Under the pieces are notes generated by a model that was not told the DNA's origin, did not search any database, and saw only the letters and a program-made list of their open reading frames with translations. Shown piece after piece: positions 1-8,016 of a DNA stretch of 64,000 nt. Both the position numbers and the translations under genes were made by a program. Source of the stretch: Nocardia sp. NBC_00565 (GTDB lineage: Bacteria > Actinomycetota > Actinomycetes > Mycobacteriales > Mycobacteriaceae); assembly GCF_036345915.1 (NCBI RefSeq), contig NZ_CP107785.1, positions 2,914,001-2,978,000 on the forward strand, given 5' to 3'. Within the stretch, counting starts at the first letter, position 1. Each line of letters starts with the position of its first letter.

Positions 1-41
1 GGTGGTGGCTGACGGAGAATGTCGGTGATCGGGGTTACGGT

Positions 42-65
42 TGAGTTGAAACAATGTCCAACTCA
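42..65. promoter_or_regulatory. inverted repeat upstream of the first gene
   Basis: Seven-base arms TGAGTTG (42-48) and CAACTCA (59-65) flank a 10-nt loop just before the GGGAG ribosome site of the gene at 77. It may be an operator or a leader hairpin. No promoter can be assigned because only 41 nt lie upstream in the window. Confidence 0.25.
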
Positions 66-76
66 GGGAGATCCGG

Positions 77-433
77 TTGAAAGCCGACCATCCGTCGGGA
101 TTTGCCATCGATGACATAACCGTTGGTCCGTTTGCTCATGGTTTCGGCACCACGGCCGATGGCAGGCCCTACGCCTTTCGCACGGTGCGATCCACCGTGG
201 TGCTGGAGATCTACCGCGCCGACCTGGACAGTGACGTGCCCGGACCAGAGGATGTCGTCGCGATCGCGCAGGCACGGGCCACCGATATCGATCTCGACGA
301 CGAACGCAGCGTGGTGGCGCTGGTGCGGGACATGATCCCGGACGCGGAGCCGGTCGAGTCGGCCGTGGACCGTGACGTGACAACCGTGCGCGCCCTGCTG
401 GGACGGATCAGTTCCGTCATTGATGGTATGTAG
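77..433 (+). CDS. conserved hypothetical protein, 118 aa
   Basis: I do not recognise this protein. It is acidic and soluble, with no signal peptide or membrane segment. The TTG start at 77 is chosen because GGGAG lies 7-8 nt upstream. The stop codon ends at 433 and the ATG of the lipoprotein gene begins at the next base, so the two are probably translated from one mRNA. It opens an operon that continues through the MMPL transporter. A role in the envelope through that operon is inference from position only. Confidence 0.6.
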   Translation: MKADHPSGFAIDDITVGPFAHGFGTTADGRPYAFRTVRSTVVLEIYRADLDSDVPGPEDVVAIAQARATDIDLDDERSVVALVRDMIPDAEPVESAVDRDVTTVRALLGRISSVIDGM

Positions 434-967
434 ATGGTGATGCCAACCACACGATTCGCCCGTACCGCGCTGACCGCGGCCGCCCTCGTCGCCATGGCCT
501 CGGCCTGCAGCACGGGCCCGGACGAGGCCGCGGTCGATGCCGCGCGCTCCTCGGCCAACGCGTCGCTGTCCTCCTCGGTCGCGGCCTCCTCGAGCGCCGC
601 GCACCGGCCACTGCCGTCCGCCGCCGAACTCGACACCCAGATCAAACGCGCCCTGGATCCGGCGCTGCCCGACTCCGAACGCACCGACCTCATCGAGGAC
701 GGCCAGGCCTTCCGCGACGCCATCCCGGACATGTACCGGGCGCTGCAGGACAACCCGCGCGCCATCTACGGCGTCACCGACCCGGTCTTCGACAACCGCG
801 ACGGCACCCTGACCGCGACCATGCGGCTGGACAAGGACGGCACCGGCACCGCCGTGCGCACCACGGTCGTCCATTTCGTGCTGCTCGACGGCAAATGGAA
901 GATCTCACGCACCGATCTGTGCGGCATCCTGCGCTCGGCCGACTACCGCACCGCGGCCTGCGGCTAG
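434..967 (+). CDS. secreted lipoprotein, 177 aa
   Basis: The N-terminus is a lipoprotein signal: a basic stretch, a hydrophobic Ala/Leu segment and the lipobox ASAC with the acylated Cys at about residue 25. A Ser/Ala-rich linker follows to about residue 58. The C-terminal domain of about 115 residues ends with an 'LLDGKWKIS' segment like the MTB12/CFP-2 low-molecular-weight antigen domain of mycobacterial lipoproteins. It abuts its neighbours with no gap: the upstream stop is immediately before its ATG, and the MMPL ATG is immediately after its stop. The likely place of action is the outer face of the membrane, perhaps as an accessory to the MMPL transporter (inference). ATG codons at 434 and 440 are both possible starts. 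Confidence 0.75.
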   Translation: MVMPTTRFARTALTAAALVAMASACSTGPDEAAVDAARSSANASLSSSVAASSSAAHRPLPSAAELDTQIKRALDPALPDSERTDLIEDGQAFRDAIPDMYRALQDNPRAIYGVTDPVFDNRDGTLTATMRLDKDGTGTAVRTTVVHFVLLDGKWKISRTDLCGILRSADYRTAACG

Positions 968-3061
968 ATGATCGAATCCGGTTCGCTGCGGTGGGGACAG
1001 TTCATCCACCGCCACCGCTACCTCGTGCTGGGCATAGCGATTGTGGGGGTGCTGCTTTCGGGCTGGTACGGGCGCGATCTCGCGGACAAGCTCACCCAGG
1101 AAGGCTGGTTCGACGAGAGCAGTGAATCGGTCACCGCGTCCAAGATCGCCGACGCCACCTTCGGCCGCGACACCGACAGCGACATCATCCTGCTCTACAC
1201 CGCGCCCGCCGGGACAACGGTCGACGACCCGAGCCTGCGCGCCGCGGTGACCAGCATGTTGAAGCAGCTGCTCGCCGAGCACCCCGACCGGATCCTCAAG
1301 ATCGACAGCTATTGGGACAGCCCCTTCGCCGCCCAGGCCACCGACGCCTCGCACACCCACGCCTTCGCCAGCGTCGGGCTGCGCGGGGAGGGCACCACGA
1401 CGGTGGAGAACTACGCCGCGATCAAGGCGGAGCTCGGCGCGGGACGCGCGGGCGGCGGGCCGGGCGGCACCACGGTGCAGCTGGCCGGATTGCAGCCCAT
1501 CGTCGAGGGCATCAATCAGGGCATGCAGGACGATATCCGCCGCGCCGAGATCATCGCGCTGCCGATCGTGGCGATCCTGCTGTATTTCGTCTTCGGCGGG
1601 GTGATCGGGGCGCTGCTGCCGGTGCTGATCGGCGGTATGACGGTGCTGGGCACCCAGGGCACCATCCGGGTGCTCACCGATCACATCGATGTGAACGTAT
1701 TCGCCAGTGCGGTAGTCACTTTGGTGAGTCTGGGGCTGGCGATCGACTACGGCTTGTTCACGGTGACCCGGTTCCGCGAGGAACTCGCGGCCGGGCACAG
1801 TGTGGAGGAGGCGACCGCGCGCACCGTCGCCACCGCCGGACGCACCGTGCTGTTCTCGGCGGGCATCATCGCGATCAGCCTGGCCGCGCTGTTCATCTTC
1901 CCGAACGGAGTGCTGCGGTCGGTGCCCTACGGCGGCATCAGCTCGGTGCTGCTGGCGGCGTTGCTGTCGGTGACCGCACTGCCCGCGGTGCTGAGTATCG
2001 TCGGGCGGCGGATCGACCTGTGGGGCTGGCAGCGCTTCTCGCGCACCAAGACCGAGGCGCAGATCGACGCCGGATTCTTCTCCCGGCTGGCGACGCGGGC
2101 GATGCGGCGGCCGTGGGCGGTGGTGGTACCGATCGTGCTCGGGCTACTCGCGTTGATCATCCCGATCCACAATATCGAGTTCGGCGGGATCAGCGAACGC
2201 TATCTGTCGCAGGAGAATCCGGCGCGCGTCGCGCAGGAGCGATTCGACGAGTTGTTCCCGAGCTTCCGTACCGAGCCGATCAAACTCGTTGTGGTGGGCG
2301 CGAATCCGCAACAGCTCAGTGATATTCGCTACGAGGCGAGCCAGATTCCCGGGTTGACGGGACGTTTCGAACCGGGTGCACCGACCAAGGACGGGATCAA
2401 TGTGCTCAACGCCGGTCTCGCCGACAAGCGGGACGCGGATACCGTGATCGATGCGCTGCGAGCCATTCCGGAACCCTCGGGGGTGAACATCATGGTGGCC
2501 GGGGTGCCCGCGCTCGAGCGCGACAGCATCAACGGATTGCTCGTGCGCCTGCCGCTGCTGGTGGCGCTGCTGGCGGCGGCGGCATTGGGGATGCTGTATC
2601 TGGCGTTTCGTTCGATCGTGCTGGCGCTCAAGGCCGTGCTGATGAGCGCGTTGAGTCTGGCCTCCACGCTCGGGGTGCTCACCTGGGTCTTCGTCGAGGG
2701 GCACGGTGCGGGGATCTTCCACTTCACACCCGGGCCGCTGATGTTCGCGGTGTTGGCGCTGATCGTGACGGTGGTGTTCGGGCTGTCCACCGACTACGAG
2801 GTGTTCCTGCTCTCGCGCATGGCCGAGGCGCGCGCGGACGGTGCGTCGGCGCCGGAGGCCATCCGGTACGGCATCGCCCATACCGGTGGGGTGATCACCT
2901 CCGCGGCAGCGATTCTCATCGTGGTGACCGGTGCGTTCGGCTTCTCCGACCTGGTGCTGATGAAATACATCGCCTACGGCATGATCGCGGCGCTGGTCCT
3001 GGACGCGTCGGTGGTTCGCATGCTGTTGACGCCCGCGGTGTTGAAGCTGGTCTGGCGTTGA
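968..3061 (+). CDS. MMPL family (RND) transporter, 697 aa
   Basis: This is a membrane exporter of the MMPL branch of the RND superfamily. It has the expected duplicated layout: one membrane helix near residues 17-37, an extracytoplasmic loop to about 190, six helices to about 345, then helix, loop and six helices again in the second half. Each half contains the family's GxxxDY-type helix (SLGLAIDYGLF near 250, FGLSTDYEVFL near 600), the acidic residues linked to proton coupling. At 697 aa it is a short MMPL without a long C-terminal tail. MMPL proteins of Mycobacteriales move lipids or siderophores across the membrane. The substrate cannot be read here. It is translationally packed behind the lipoprotein gene. 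Confidence 0.9.
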   Translation: MIESGSLRWGQFIHRHRYLVLGIAIVGVLLSGWYGRDLADKLTQEGWFDESSESVTASKIADATFGRDTDSDIILLYTAPAGTTVDDPSLRAAVTSMLKQLLAEHPDRILKIDSYWDSPFAAQATDASHTHAFASVGLRGEGTTTVENYAAIKAELGAGRAGGGPGGTTVQLAGLQPIVEGINQGMQDDIRRAEIIALPIVAILLYFVFGGVIGALLPVLIGGMTVLGTQGTIRVLTDHIDVNVFASAVVTLVSLGLAIDYGLFTVTRFREELAAGHSVEEATARTVATAGRTVLFSAGIIAISLAALFIFPNGVLRSVPYGGISSVLLAALLSVTALPAVLSIVGRRIDLWGWQRFSRTKTEAQIDAGFFSRLATRAMRRPWAVVVPIVLGLLALIIPIHNIEFGGISERYLSQENPARVAQERFDELFPSFRTEPIKLVVVGANPQQLSDIRYEASQIPGLTGRFEPGAPTKDGINVLNAGLADKRDADTVIDALRAIPEPSGVNIMVAGVPALERDSINGLLVRLPLLVALLAAAALGMLYLAFRSIVLALKAVLMSALSLASTLGVLTWVFVEGHGAGIFHFTPGPLMFAVLALIVTVVFGLSTDYEVFLLSRMAEARADGASAPEAIRYGIAHTGGVITSAAAILIVVTGAFGFSDLVLMKYIAYGMIAALVLDASVVRMLLTPAVLKLVWR

Positions 3062-3071
3062 GGAGTCATCG

Positions 3072-3422
3072 ATGGCTGTGATCAAGGGCGCGAATCTGGC
3101 CCTGATGTTCCTGTTGGAGCTGGGCGTGCTTGCCGGAGCGGCTGTTTGGGGCTTCACCCTGGACGCACACCCCATCGTGTGTGTCGTCGCCGGAATCGGC
3201 GCACCCGCGGTGTTCATCGCGGTGTGGGCGCTGTTCGCCGCGGGCGGCGGCAAGAACGCGCGCTTCCCGCTGACCGGTGCGTGGCGTTTGTTGTTGGAGA
3301 TCGTGTGGTTCGGCGGCGCCGCGGTGCTGATCGGGTTCGCGTGGACGCCGGGCGCGGGGATCGTGTTCTTCGCCGTATGGGCGGTCAACGGCGCGCTCCG
3401 GTTGCTGTGGGAACAGGCCTAG
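3072..3422 (+). CDS. YrdB-like (DUF2568) membrane protein, 116 aa
   Basis: This small integral membrane protein has about four hydrophobic segments (residues 5-25, 33-55, 70-90 and 95-113), with the conserved 'NLALMFLLELG' opening and 'LWE' ending of the YrdB/DUF2568 family. The function of the family is unknown. The ATG at 3072 has GAGGAG 5-9 nt upstream, overlapping the MMPL stop, so it is the last gene of the operon. The next gene is convergent. The 130 nt to that gene hold nothing I can name. Confidence 0.75.
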   Translation: MAVIKGANLALMFLLELGVLAGAAVWGFTLDAHPIVCVVAGIGAPAVFIAVWALFAAGGGKNARFPLTGAWRLLLEIVWFGGAAVLIGFAWTPGAGIVFFAVWAVNGALRLLWEQA

Positions 3423-3552
3423 CGGTGGATGCGGCGCGCCAGATCGACCGCACCACGATCCCGGGCTCGGGGCGATCATTGCGGCCGGCCAGGCCGTATT
3501 GGACTCGGCACCAGCAGAATTCAGTGCGCTGGCCGGACCATCCGGGTGCCGG

Positions 3553-3963
3553 TCATTGCTCGTCGAAGGTTTTGCGCGCCGAAGCGATCTCGTGTCGGTG
3601 CCGGTCGGCCCAGCCGGTCAACGCCAGCAACGTCCGATAGAGCTCTCGGGCCATGGGGGTGGCCTCGTATTCGGTTCTGGGTGGCACCGTCGGGTAGACC
3701 GTCCGGATCAGCAGGCCGTCGCGTTCGAGATTGCGCAGCGTCAAGGTCAGCATTCGCCGACTGATTCCGGTGACTTCACGCTCGAGCTCAGTGAATCGCA
3801 TCGGCCGCTGCGTGGTCAGCAGCAAGATCCCGATAGCCCATTTGCCGCTGATCCGATTGAGCACTTCCAGCACTGAACACGCCTGGTCGACAGAAGAGTC
3901 CACCCGGTCGTCACCGCCGGCTGGTTCGACCTGCGACGGAACATCGGTGTGCCTCTGGGACAT
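3553..3963 (-). CDS. HxlR family transcriptional regulator, 136 aa
   Basis: A winged-helix regulator with the HxlR/DUF24 signature: 'VLEVLNRISGKWAIGILLLT' near residues 30-50, then 'RFTELEREVTGISRRMLTLTLRNLERDGL', the recognition helix region. HxlR proteins sense aldehyde, quinone or disulfide stress and usually control an adjacent oxidoreductase. The start is placed at 3963 (MSQRH) because GGAGG lies 7 nt before it. The GTG at 3981 would put that ribosome site inside the gene. It is divergent from the PPOX-fold gene at 4052, the likely target. Confidence 0.85.
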   Translation of the reverse strand: MSQRHTDVPSQVEPAGGDDRVDSSVDQACSVLEVLNRISGKWAIGILLLTTQRPMRFTELEREVTGISRRMLTLTLRNLERDGLLIRTVYPTVPPRTEYEATPMARELYRTLLALTGWADRHRHEIASARKTFDEQ

Positions 3964-4051
3964 GAAAGTGCCTCCTTCCACTCACCGCGATCGTCACAGA
4001 TCATGCACTCAGTAACAAATAATGCACCATGACAGTGGAAGGGTTCGGCCC
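3964..4051. promoter_or_regulatory. divergent promoter region, HxlR / PPOX oxidoreductase
   Basis: This 88-bp intergenic region is less GC-rich around 4010-4030 than its flanks. It contains the partly repeated words ATCATGCA and AATGCACCATG, which could be half sites for the HxlR protein. No clear -35/-10 pair was identified. Confidence 0.3.
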
Positions 4052-4540
4052 ATGACCGACATCCAGGAATCGTCGTACGAACCAGGCCGCGGAGCGGCAC
4101 CGACACGGCTGTCCACCGAGAGGGTGGAACAATTCCTCGGTGTCCATCGCATGGGGGCGCTGGCCACCATCAAGCGCGATGGTCATCCGCATCTATCGAC
4201 AGTTGCCTACAAGTGGAATCCGGTCACACGCGTGGTCTCGATCGGTTCCACCGCCGATCGCGTGAAAGTGCGCCAGCTCGCCCGGAATCCGCATACCGCG
4301 CTCTACGTGAGCAGCCTCGACCAGCTCACCTTCGCAGTTGCCGAGGGCGCCGCCGAAATCTCACCGGTCAGCACCGTCCCCGGCGACCCCGTCGGCCGCG
4401 AAATGCTGGCGATGTTCCCTGAATTCGACAATCCCGATGACGAAGCGACCTTCCTGAAGAACATGGTCGAGGACAACCGGCTCGTGATCAGACTTCAGGT
4501 ATCCAAGCTCTACGGAGACACTCTCGTCGCCGAACACTGA
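4052..4540 (+). CDS. TIGR03618-type F420-dependent PPOX-class oxidoreductase, 162 aa
   Basis: A split-barrel flavin/deazaflavin-binding protein. The sequence has the family opening 'FLGVHRMGALATIKRDGHPH' followed by 'VVSIGSTADRVKVRQLARNPHTALYV', which resembles the TIGR03618 F420-dependent group of actinobacteria. Members reduce or bind quinones, biliverdin or F420. The substrate here is unknown. The ATG at 4052 has GGAAGG 9 nt upstream. An in-frame ATG at 4022 lacks a ribosome site. It is divergent from an HxlR regulator, which fits a redox-stress-induced reductase. Confidence 0.75.
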   Translation: MTDIQESSYEPGRGAAPTRLSTERVEQFLGVHRMGALATIKRDGHPHLSTVAYKWNPVTRVVSIGSTADRVKVRQLARNPHTALYVSSLDQLTFAVAEGAAEISPVSTVPGDPVGREMLAMFPEFDNPDDEATFLKNMVEDNRLVIRLQVSKLYGDTLVAEH

Positions 4541-4621
4541 TCGATCGTGGCCTGGCCTGCCGGTCGTGCAGCGTGTGCACCTTGCGAGCCGTTGGGGTAT
4601 GCGACTCGACCCACGATGTGG

Positions 4622-5479
4622 TCAGCGGCGGACCGGGAGGACCAGTTGGGCGCCGGTGATCGGATGGTCGAGGACCTCTACCGGATGTTGGTAGACGCGG
4701 GTGAGTAGTGCGGTGGTGAGGACTTTGCGGGGTGGGCCGTCGGCGGCGATGCGGCCGGATTCTAGGATGGCGACGCGGTCGGCGTAGGCGGCGGCGATGC
4801 CGAGGTCGTGCAGGACGACCACGACGGCCGCGCCCGCGGCGGCCCGGGCGGTGGCCAGGGTCAGCACCGCTTCCTGGTGGCCCAGGTCCAGGGCGGCGGT
4901 GGGTTCGTCCAGGAGCAGGGTGCCGGTGTCCTGGGCGAGCACGCGGGCCAGCGCGACCCGCGCGCGTTCGCCACCCGAGAGCGTCGGAAACGACCGCGCG
5001 GCAAGGTGTTCCACATCAGCGGCCGCCATGGCGGCGGCGATCCGCTCCTCATCGAGTTCACGCCGCTCGGTGCGCACCCACGGCGCGCGCCCCATCGCGA
5101 CCACCTCGCGTGCGGTGAACGGAAACCCGACGGTATGGCTCTGCGGCAGCACCGCACGACGACGTGCCATATCCACCGGCGACCAATGCGCGAGCGCGCG
5201 CCCATCCAACTCGATCGCGCCCGCACTCGGCTCGAGTTCACCCGCGAGCGCCGCCAACAGCGTCGACTTCCCCGCACCATTCGGACCGACCAACGCCACG
5301 ATCTCACCGGCGACCACATCGAAGTCGACGCCTTCGAGCACCCGCCGCGCCCCCGAAGCCCCCCGCCGATCAACGCTCACCCCCACTGCCCGCAGCGTCA
5401 CCGCCCCCGGCTCCGGCGCCGCCGGCACCTCATGCGTCCGCGCGAACACCGAACTCAACCCCGCCACCACCCCGCTCAT
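4622..5479 (-). CDS. hmuV: haem ABC transporter ATP-binding protein HmuV, 285 aa
   Basis: The ATPase of a haem importer. All ABC motifs are present: Walker A GPNGAGKST, Q-loop 'LPQSH', signature LSGGE, Walker B LLLDEPTAALD and the switch 'VVLHDL'. The 'VGFPFTAREVVAMGR' region is typical of HmuV/FecE-type ATPases. The ATG at 5479 overlaps the stop of the preceding small ORF as ATGA. A GTG at 5524 would give 15 more residues but break that coupling. It is last in the operon hmuT-hmuU-ORF-hmuV. It acts on the inner membrane face, energising HmuU. Confidence 0.92.
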   Translation of the reverse strand: MSGVVAGLSSVFARTHEVPAAPEPGAVTLRAVGVSVDRRGASGARRVLEGVDFDVVAGEIVALVGPNGAGKSTLLAALAGELEPSAGAIELDGRALAHWSPVDMARRRAVLPQSHTVGFPFTAREVVAMGRAPWVRTERRELDEERIAAAMAAADVEHLAARSFPTLSGGERARVALARVLAQDTGTLLLDEPTAALDLGHQEAVLTLATARAAAGAAVVVVLHDLGIAAAYADRVAILESGRIAADGPPRKVLTTALLTRVYQHPVEVLDHPITGAQLVLPVRR

Positions 5480-5820
5480 CCCCGCACCCCGCGCGGCTGC
5501 GGTATCGGCAATGTGTGCACGCACACCCGGCCTTCACCGTGCGTCCCGGAGCCCGCTGCCCGGGCGATCGCCTGCTGCACTTCGGCGCGCGTTCCCGGAT
5601 CACGCTGTCGCGCGGCACCATCGGCTTCGATGCTTCGCGCGGCACCCGTCATCACCTCGGCGCTGCGGTGCAGGTCGATCGTCGATGCGTACACCGACCC
5701 GGACCGCACATGCGCAGCGCTCACATCCCCGAACGCGACACCGGCAGCGCCCCGGCACACGCGGCGAAGAGTCCGCGGCGGGCCGAAAGCCCGTCTGGGC
5801 GAAGCTGGTTCGCAGCTCAT
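5476..5820 (-). CDS. uncharacterised 114-aa protein inside the hmu operon
   Basis: I do not recognise this protein. It lies between hmuU and hmuV, where most haem operons have no gene. Both junctions are 4-bp ATGA overlaps (5817-5820 with the hmuU stop, 5476-5479 with the hmuV start), so all three junctions of the operon have the same translational coupling. Third codon positions are mostly G or C. The product is basic at the N-terminus, Ala-rich in the middle ('RAEVQQAIARAAG'), with two Cys near the start, one near the end, and no membrane segment. The alternative is a decayed spacer that happens to stay open. The double overlap argues against that. Confidence 0.55.
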   Translation of the reverse strand: MSCEPASPRRAFGPPRTLRRVCRGAAGVAFGDVSAAHVRSGSVYASTIDLHRSAEVMTGAARSIEADGAARQRDPGTRAEVQQAIARAAGSGTHGEGRVCVHTLPIPQPRGVRG

Positions 5821-6959
5821 GCCCAGCCTCCGGCACGGGCGCGGGTGCGGCGCAGGAGCCAGAAGAAGAAGGGGCCGCCGATGAGGGAGGTGAGCATGCC
5901 GAGGGGCAGGTCGGCGTTGTGCACGAGAGAGCGGGCGCCGACGTCGGCGGCGAGCAGGACGACCGCGCCGACGATGGCGCTCAATGGGATCAGGGTGCGG
6001 TGGGCGGGGCCGACGAGCATGCGGACCAGATGCGGCACGATCAGGCCGACGAACAGGACGATGCCGGTGAAGGCGACGCCCGCGGTGGCGAGCACCGCGA
6101 CCACGACGATGACATTGCGCCGCAAACGTTCCACGTCGACGCCCAGGTGGCGGGCGGCGGATTCACCGAGGGCGAGCAGGTCCAGGCGTGGTGCGATCAG
6201 GACCGCGGCGAGGATGCCCAGCGCGCTCAGCGGAGCGACGACGCGCACCGCGTCCCAGGTGGCTCCGTTGAGACTGCCCAACTGCCAGAACACGATCTGG
6301 TCCCGGGCAGCTGGGGAGGCGACGAACAGCAGCAACGCGATCAGTCCGCCCGCGAAGGCGTTGATCGCGACACCGGTGAGCACGAGCGTGACCACCTCGG
6401 TGCGCCCGTTCGAGCGCGACAACATATACACCAGCAACGTCGTCAGCAGCCCCGCCACGAACGCGGCCGCCGCCACCGACCATGCCGCCACGAACGCGCC
6501 ACCCACCACGATCACCGTGCCCGCACCGACCGCCGCCCCCGCCGACACCCCGATCACACCCGGCTCGGCGAGCGGATTCGCGAACACCCCCTGCAACAAT
6601 GCACCCGCTGTCGCCAACGCCGCCCCGACCAGCATCGCCAGCACCACCCGCGGAAACCGCACCTCCCACAGCGTCACCTCACCCGCCGGATGCGCGGGCA
6701 TCGGCCCCCACGCCAACCCGATCCGGTGCAGCACACTGCCCGCCACCTCGGCGGGCGTCGTCGGCACCTGCCCGATCGCCGCCGAAGCCAACGCCAACAA
6801 CACCAACGCGGCCACCGCGACCGCGAATACGATCGTGATCCGCGACCGCCCCCGCGATTTCGGCGCGACCGGATGCGGGCTGTGCGGCATCGCCGAATCG
6901 GTCGCGGTCGCAGCATTCGCCAGCACGGGCCGATCGCGATGTCGTGGCGCGTGACTCAT
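5817..6959 (-). CDS. hmuU: haem/iron ABC transporter permease HmuU, 380 aa
   Basis: A FecCD-type permease with about ten membrane helices between residues 42 and 370. Recognisable family motifs are 'RFPRVVLAMLVGAALATAGALLQG', 'NPLAEPGVIGVSAGA', 'LGSLNGATW' and, near the C-terminus, 'FVGLIVPHLVRMLVGPAHR', the coupling helix that contacts the ATPase. It has an N-terminal cytoplasmic extension of about 40 residues, somewhat long for the family. The ATG at 6959 overlaps the hmuT stop as ATGA. It carries haem across the membrane with HmuT and HmuV. Confidence 0.93.
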   Translation of the reverse strand: MSHAPRHRDRPVLANAATATDSAMPHSPHPVAPKSRGRSRITIVFAVAVAALVLLALASAAIGQVPTTPAEVAGSVLHRIGLAWGPMPAHPAGEVTLWEVRFPRVVLAMLVGAALATAGALLQGVFANPLAEPGVIGVSAGAAVGAGTVIVVGGAFVAAWSVAAAAFVAGLLTTLLVYMLSRSNGRTEVVTLVLTGVAINAFAGGLIALLLFVASPAARDQIVFWQLGSLNGATWDAVRVVAPLSALGILAAVLIAPRLDLLALGESAARHLGVDVERLRRNVIVVVAVLATAGVAFTGIVLFVGLIVPHLVRMLVGPAHRTLIPLSAIVGAVVLLAADVGARSLVHNADLPLGMLTSLIGGPFFFWLLRRTRARAGGWA

Positions 6960-7996
6960 GCGGGCTTGGCGCCGTACACGGCCTCGCTCAGGGCGGCGAT
7001 GACGCGGCCGGTGTTCGGGCCGAAGCTGAGTACCACCGCGTCGGACATATCGACCACCCGCTTGTTGCGGCCGCCGGGGGTTTGCGCGATGCCGGGCACC
7101 TTTTCCAGTCCGTCGACGCCGCCGACGGACTTCAGACCATCGGACATGACCAGCAGCACATCCGGCGCGGCCGCGATCATGCCCTCGCTGGTGATCGCGA
7201 CGAACGGTTCTTTCAGCCCGGCCACGGTGCCCGCGTCCCGCGCGCCGAGCGCTTCGATGAGCGCGTCCGCGCCGGAACCAGGGCCGGCGAGCATGGTGAT
7301 CGCGGTGCTGCGCAGGTAGAGAAATGCGATGGTGAGCGGCTTGTCCTGGGTGGGCACCGCCGCGCTTGCCGCGGCGATTTCGTCGCGGGTGCGCTGGGCC
7401 AGAGCCTGGCCGCGGTCGGGAATACCGAGTGCCGCGGCCACGGCCTCGATCTGCGGCACCACCCCGTCCATCGTGCGCTGCGGGTCGAAGTAGACGACCG
7501 TGACCCCGGCCGCACGCAACTGCTCACGCACCTGTGGCGCGGCGCTGGTGCTGTCGGTGAGAAAGACCGAAGGACGCAGCGCCAGAACGGATTCCACGTT
7601 CAGCGAGCCGCTGCCGCCGGTGACGTTCGGCACGGCAGCGACGGCGGGGAACGCGGCAGCGGTGCTGCGGCCGACGAGCTTGTCGCCCATGCCGAGTGCC
7701 CACACCGTCTGCGCGAGAGTCCCGTAGCGGTCGGCGGCGATGATCCGGCCGGCGTCGGTCACGGTGACGTCCGCACCGTCGAACGAACGCACGGTCACCG
7801 GCAGGGTGGGTGTGGGTTCGGGGCCGATCGGTACCGGATCCAGGTTCTCCAGTTTCGCGGTCGCCGGTCCACGTCCGCCGGTCGCGGTGTCGTCGCTGTC
7901 GGTGCCGCAGGCTGCCGAACCGAGCAGCAGGGTCAACGCCAGCGCGGCCAGGAGGGAACGTGCCCCGCCGGATCGGACACGGTCGAGAAACCTCAT
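6956..7996 (-). CDS. hmuT: haem-binding lipoprotein HmuT, 346 aa
   Basis: The substrate-binding component of the haem importer. A lipoprotein signal ends in the lipobox GSAAC (Cys near residue 30), followed by a Thr/Gly-rich linker. The mature part has the PeriBP-2 layout: 'GRIIAADRYGTLAQTVWALGMGDKLVGRS', then 'LNVESVLALRPSVFLTD', and a C-terminal 'VLSFGPNTGRVIAALSEAVYG'. The start at 7996 (MRFLDR) is preferred over the ATG at 8020 for two reasons: it gives a normal signal peptide, and a TANNNT -10 hexamer lies 7 nt upstream, which fits a leaderless mRNA. It heads the hmu operon. Confidence 0.9.
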   Translation of the reverse strand: MRFLDRVRSGGARSLLAALALTLLLGSAACGTDSDDTATGGRGPATAKLENLDPVPIGPEPTPTLPVTVRSFDGADVTVTDAGRIIAADRYGTLAQTVWALGMGDKLVGRSTAAAFPAVAAVPNVTGGSGSLNVESVLALRPSVFLTDSTSAAPQVREQLRAAGVTVVYFDPQRTMDGVVPQIEAVAAALGIPDRGQALAQRTRDEIAAASAAVPTQDKPLTIAFLYLRSTAITMLAGPGSGADALIEALGARDAGTVAGLKEPFVAITSEGMIAAAPDVLLVMSDGLKSVGGVDGLEKVPGIAQTPGGRNKRVVDMSDAVVLSFGPNTGRVIAALSEAVYGAKPA

Positions 7997-8015
7997 GCAG
8001 GTAAGGCTAGCCACC
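7997..8015 (-). promoter_or_regulatory. IdeR/DtxR-like iron box overlapping the hmuT -10
   Basis: The 19-mer at these positions matches 12 of 19 bases of the IdeR/DtxR consensus TTAGGTTAGGCTAACCTAA, including AGGT and AGGCTA on the plus strand. On the minus strand the same bases contain TAGCCT, a -10 hexamer 7 nt from the hmuT ATG. An iron-loaded repressor bound here would cover the promoter, so iron starvation should switch the operon on. This is inference from the motif. Confidence 0.55.
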
Positions 8016-8016
8016 G

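Noticed and set aside
4797..7319. 840-codon plus-strand ORF
   Set aside because: Antisense of hmuV, the small ORF and hmuU, a by-product of high GC. No domain and no ribosome site.
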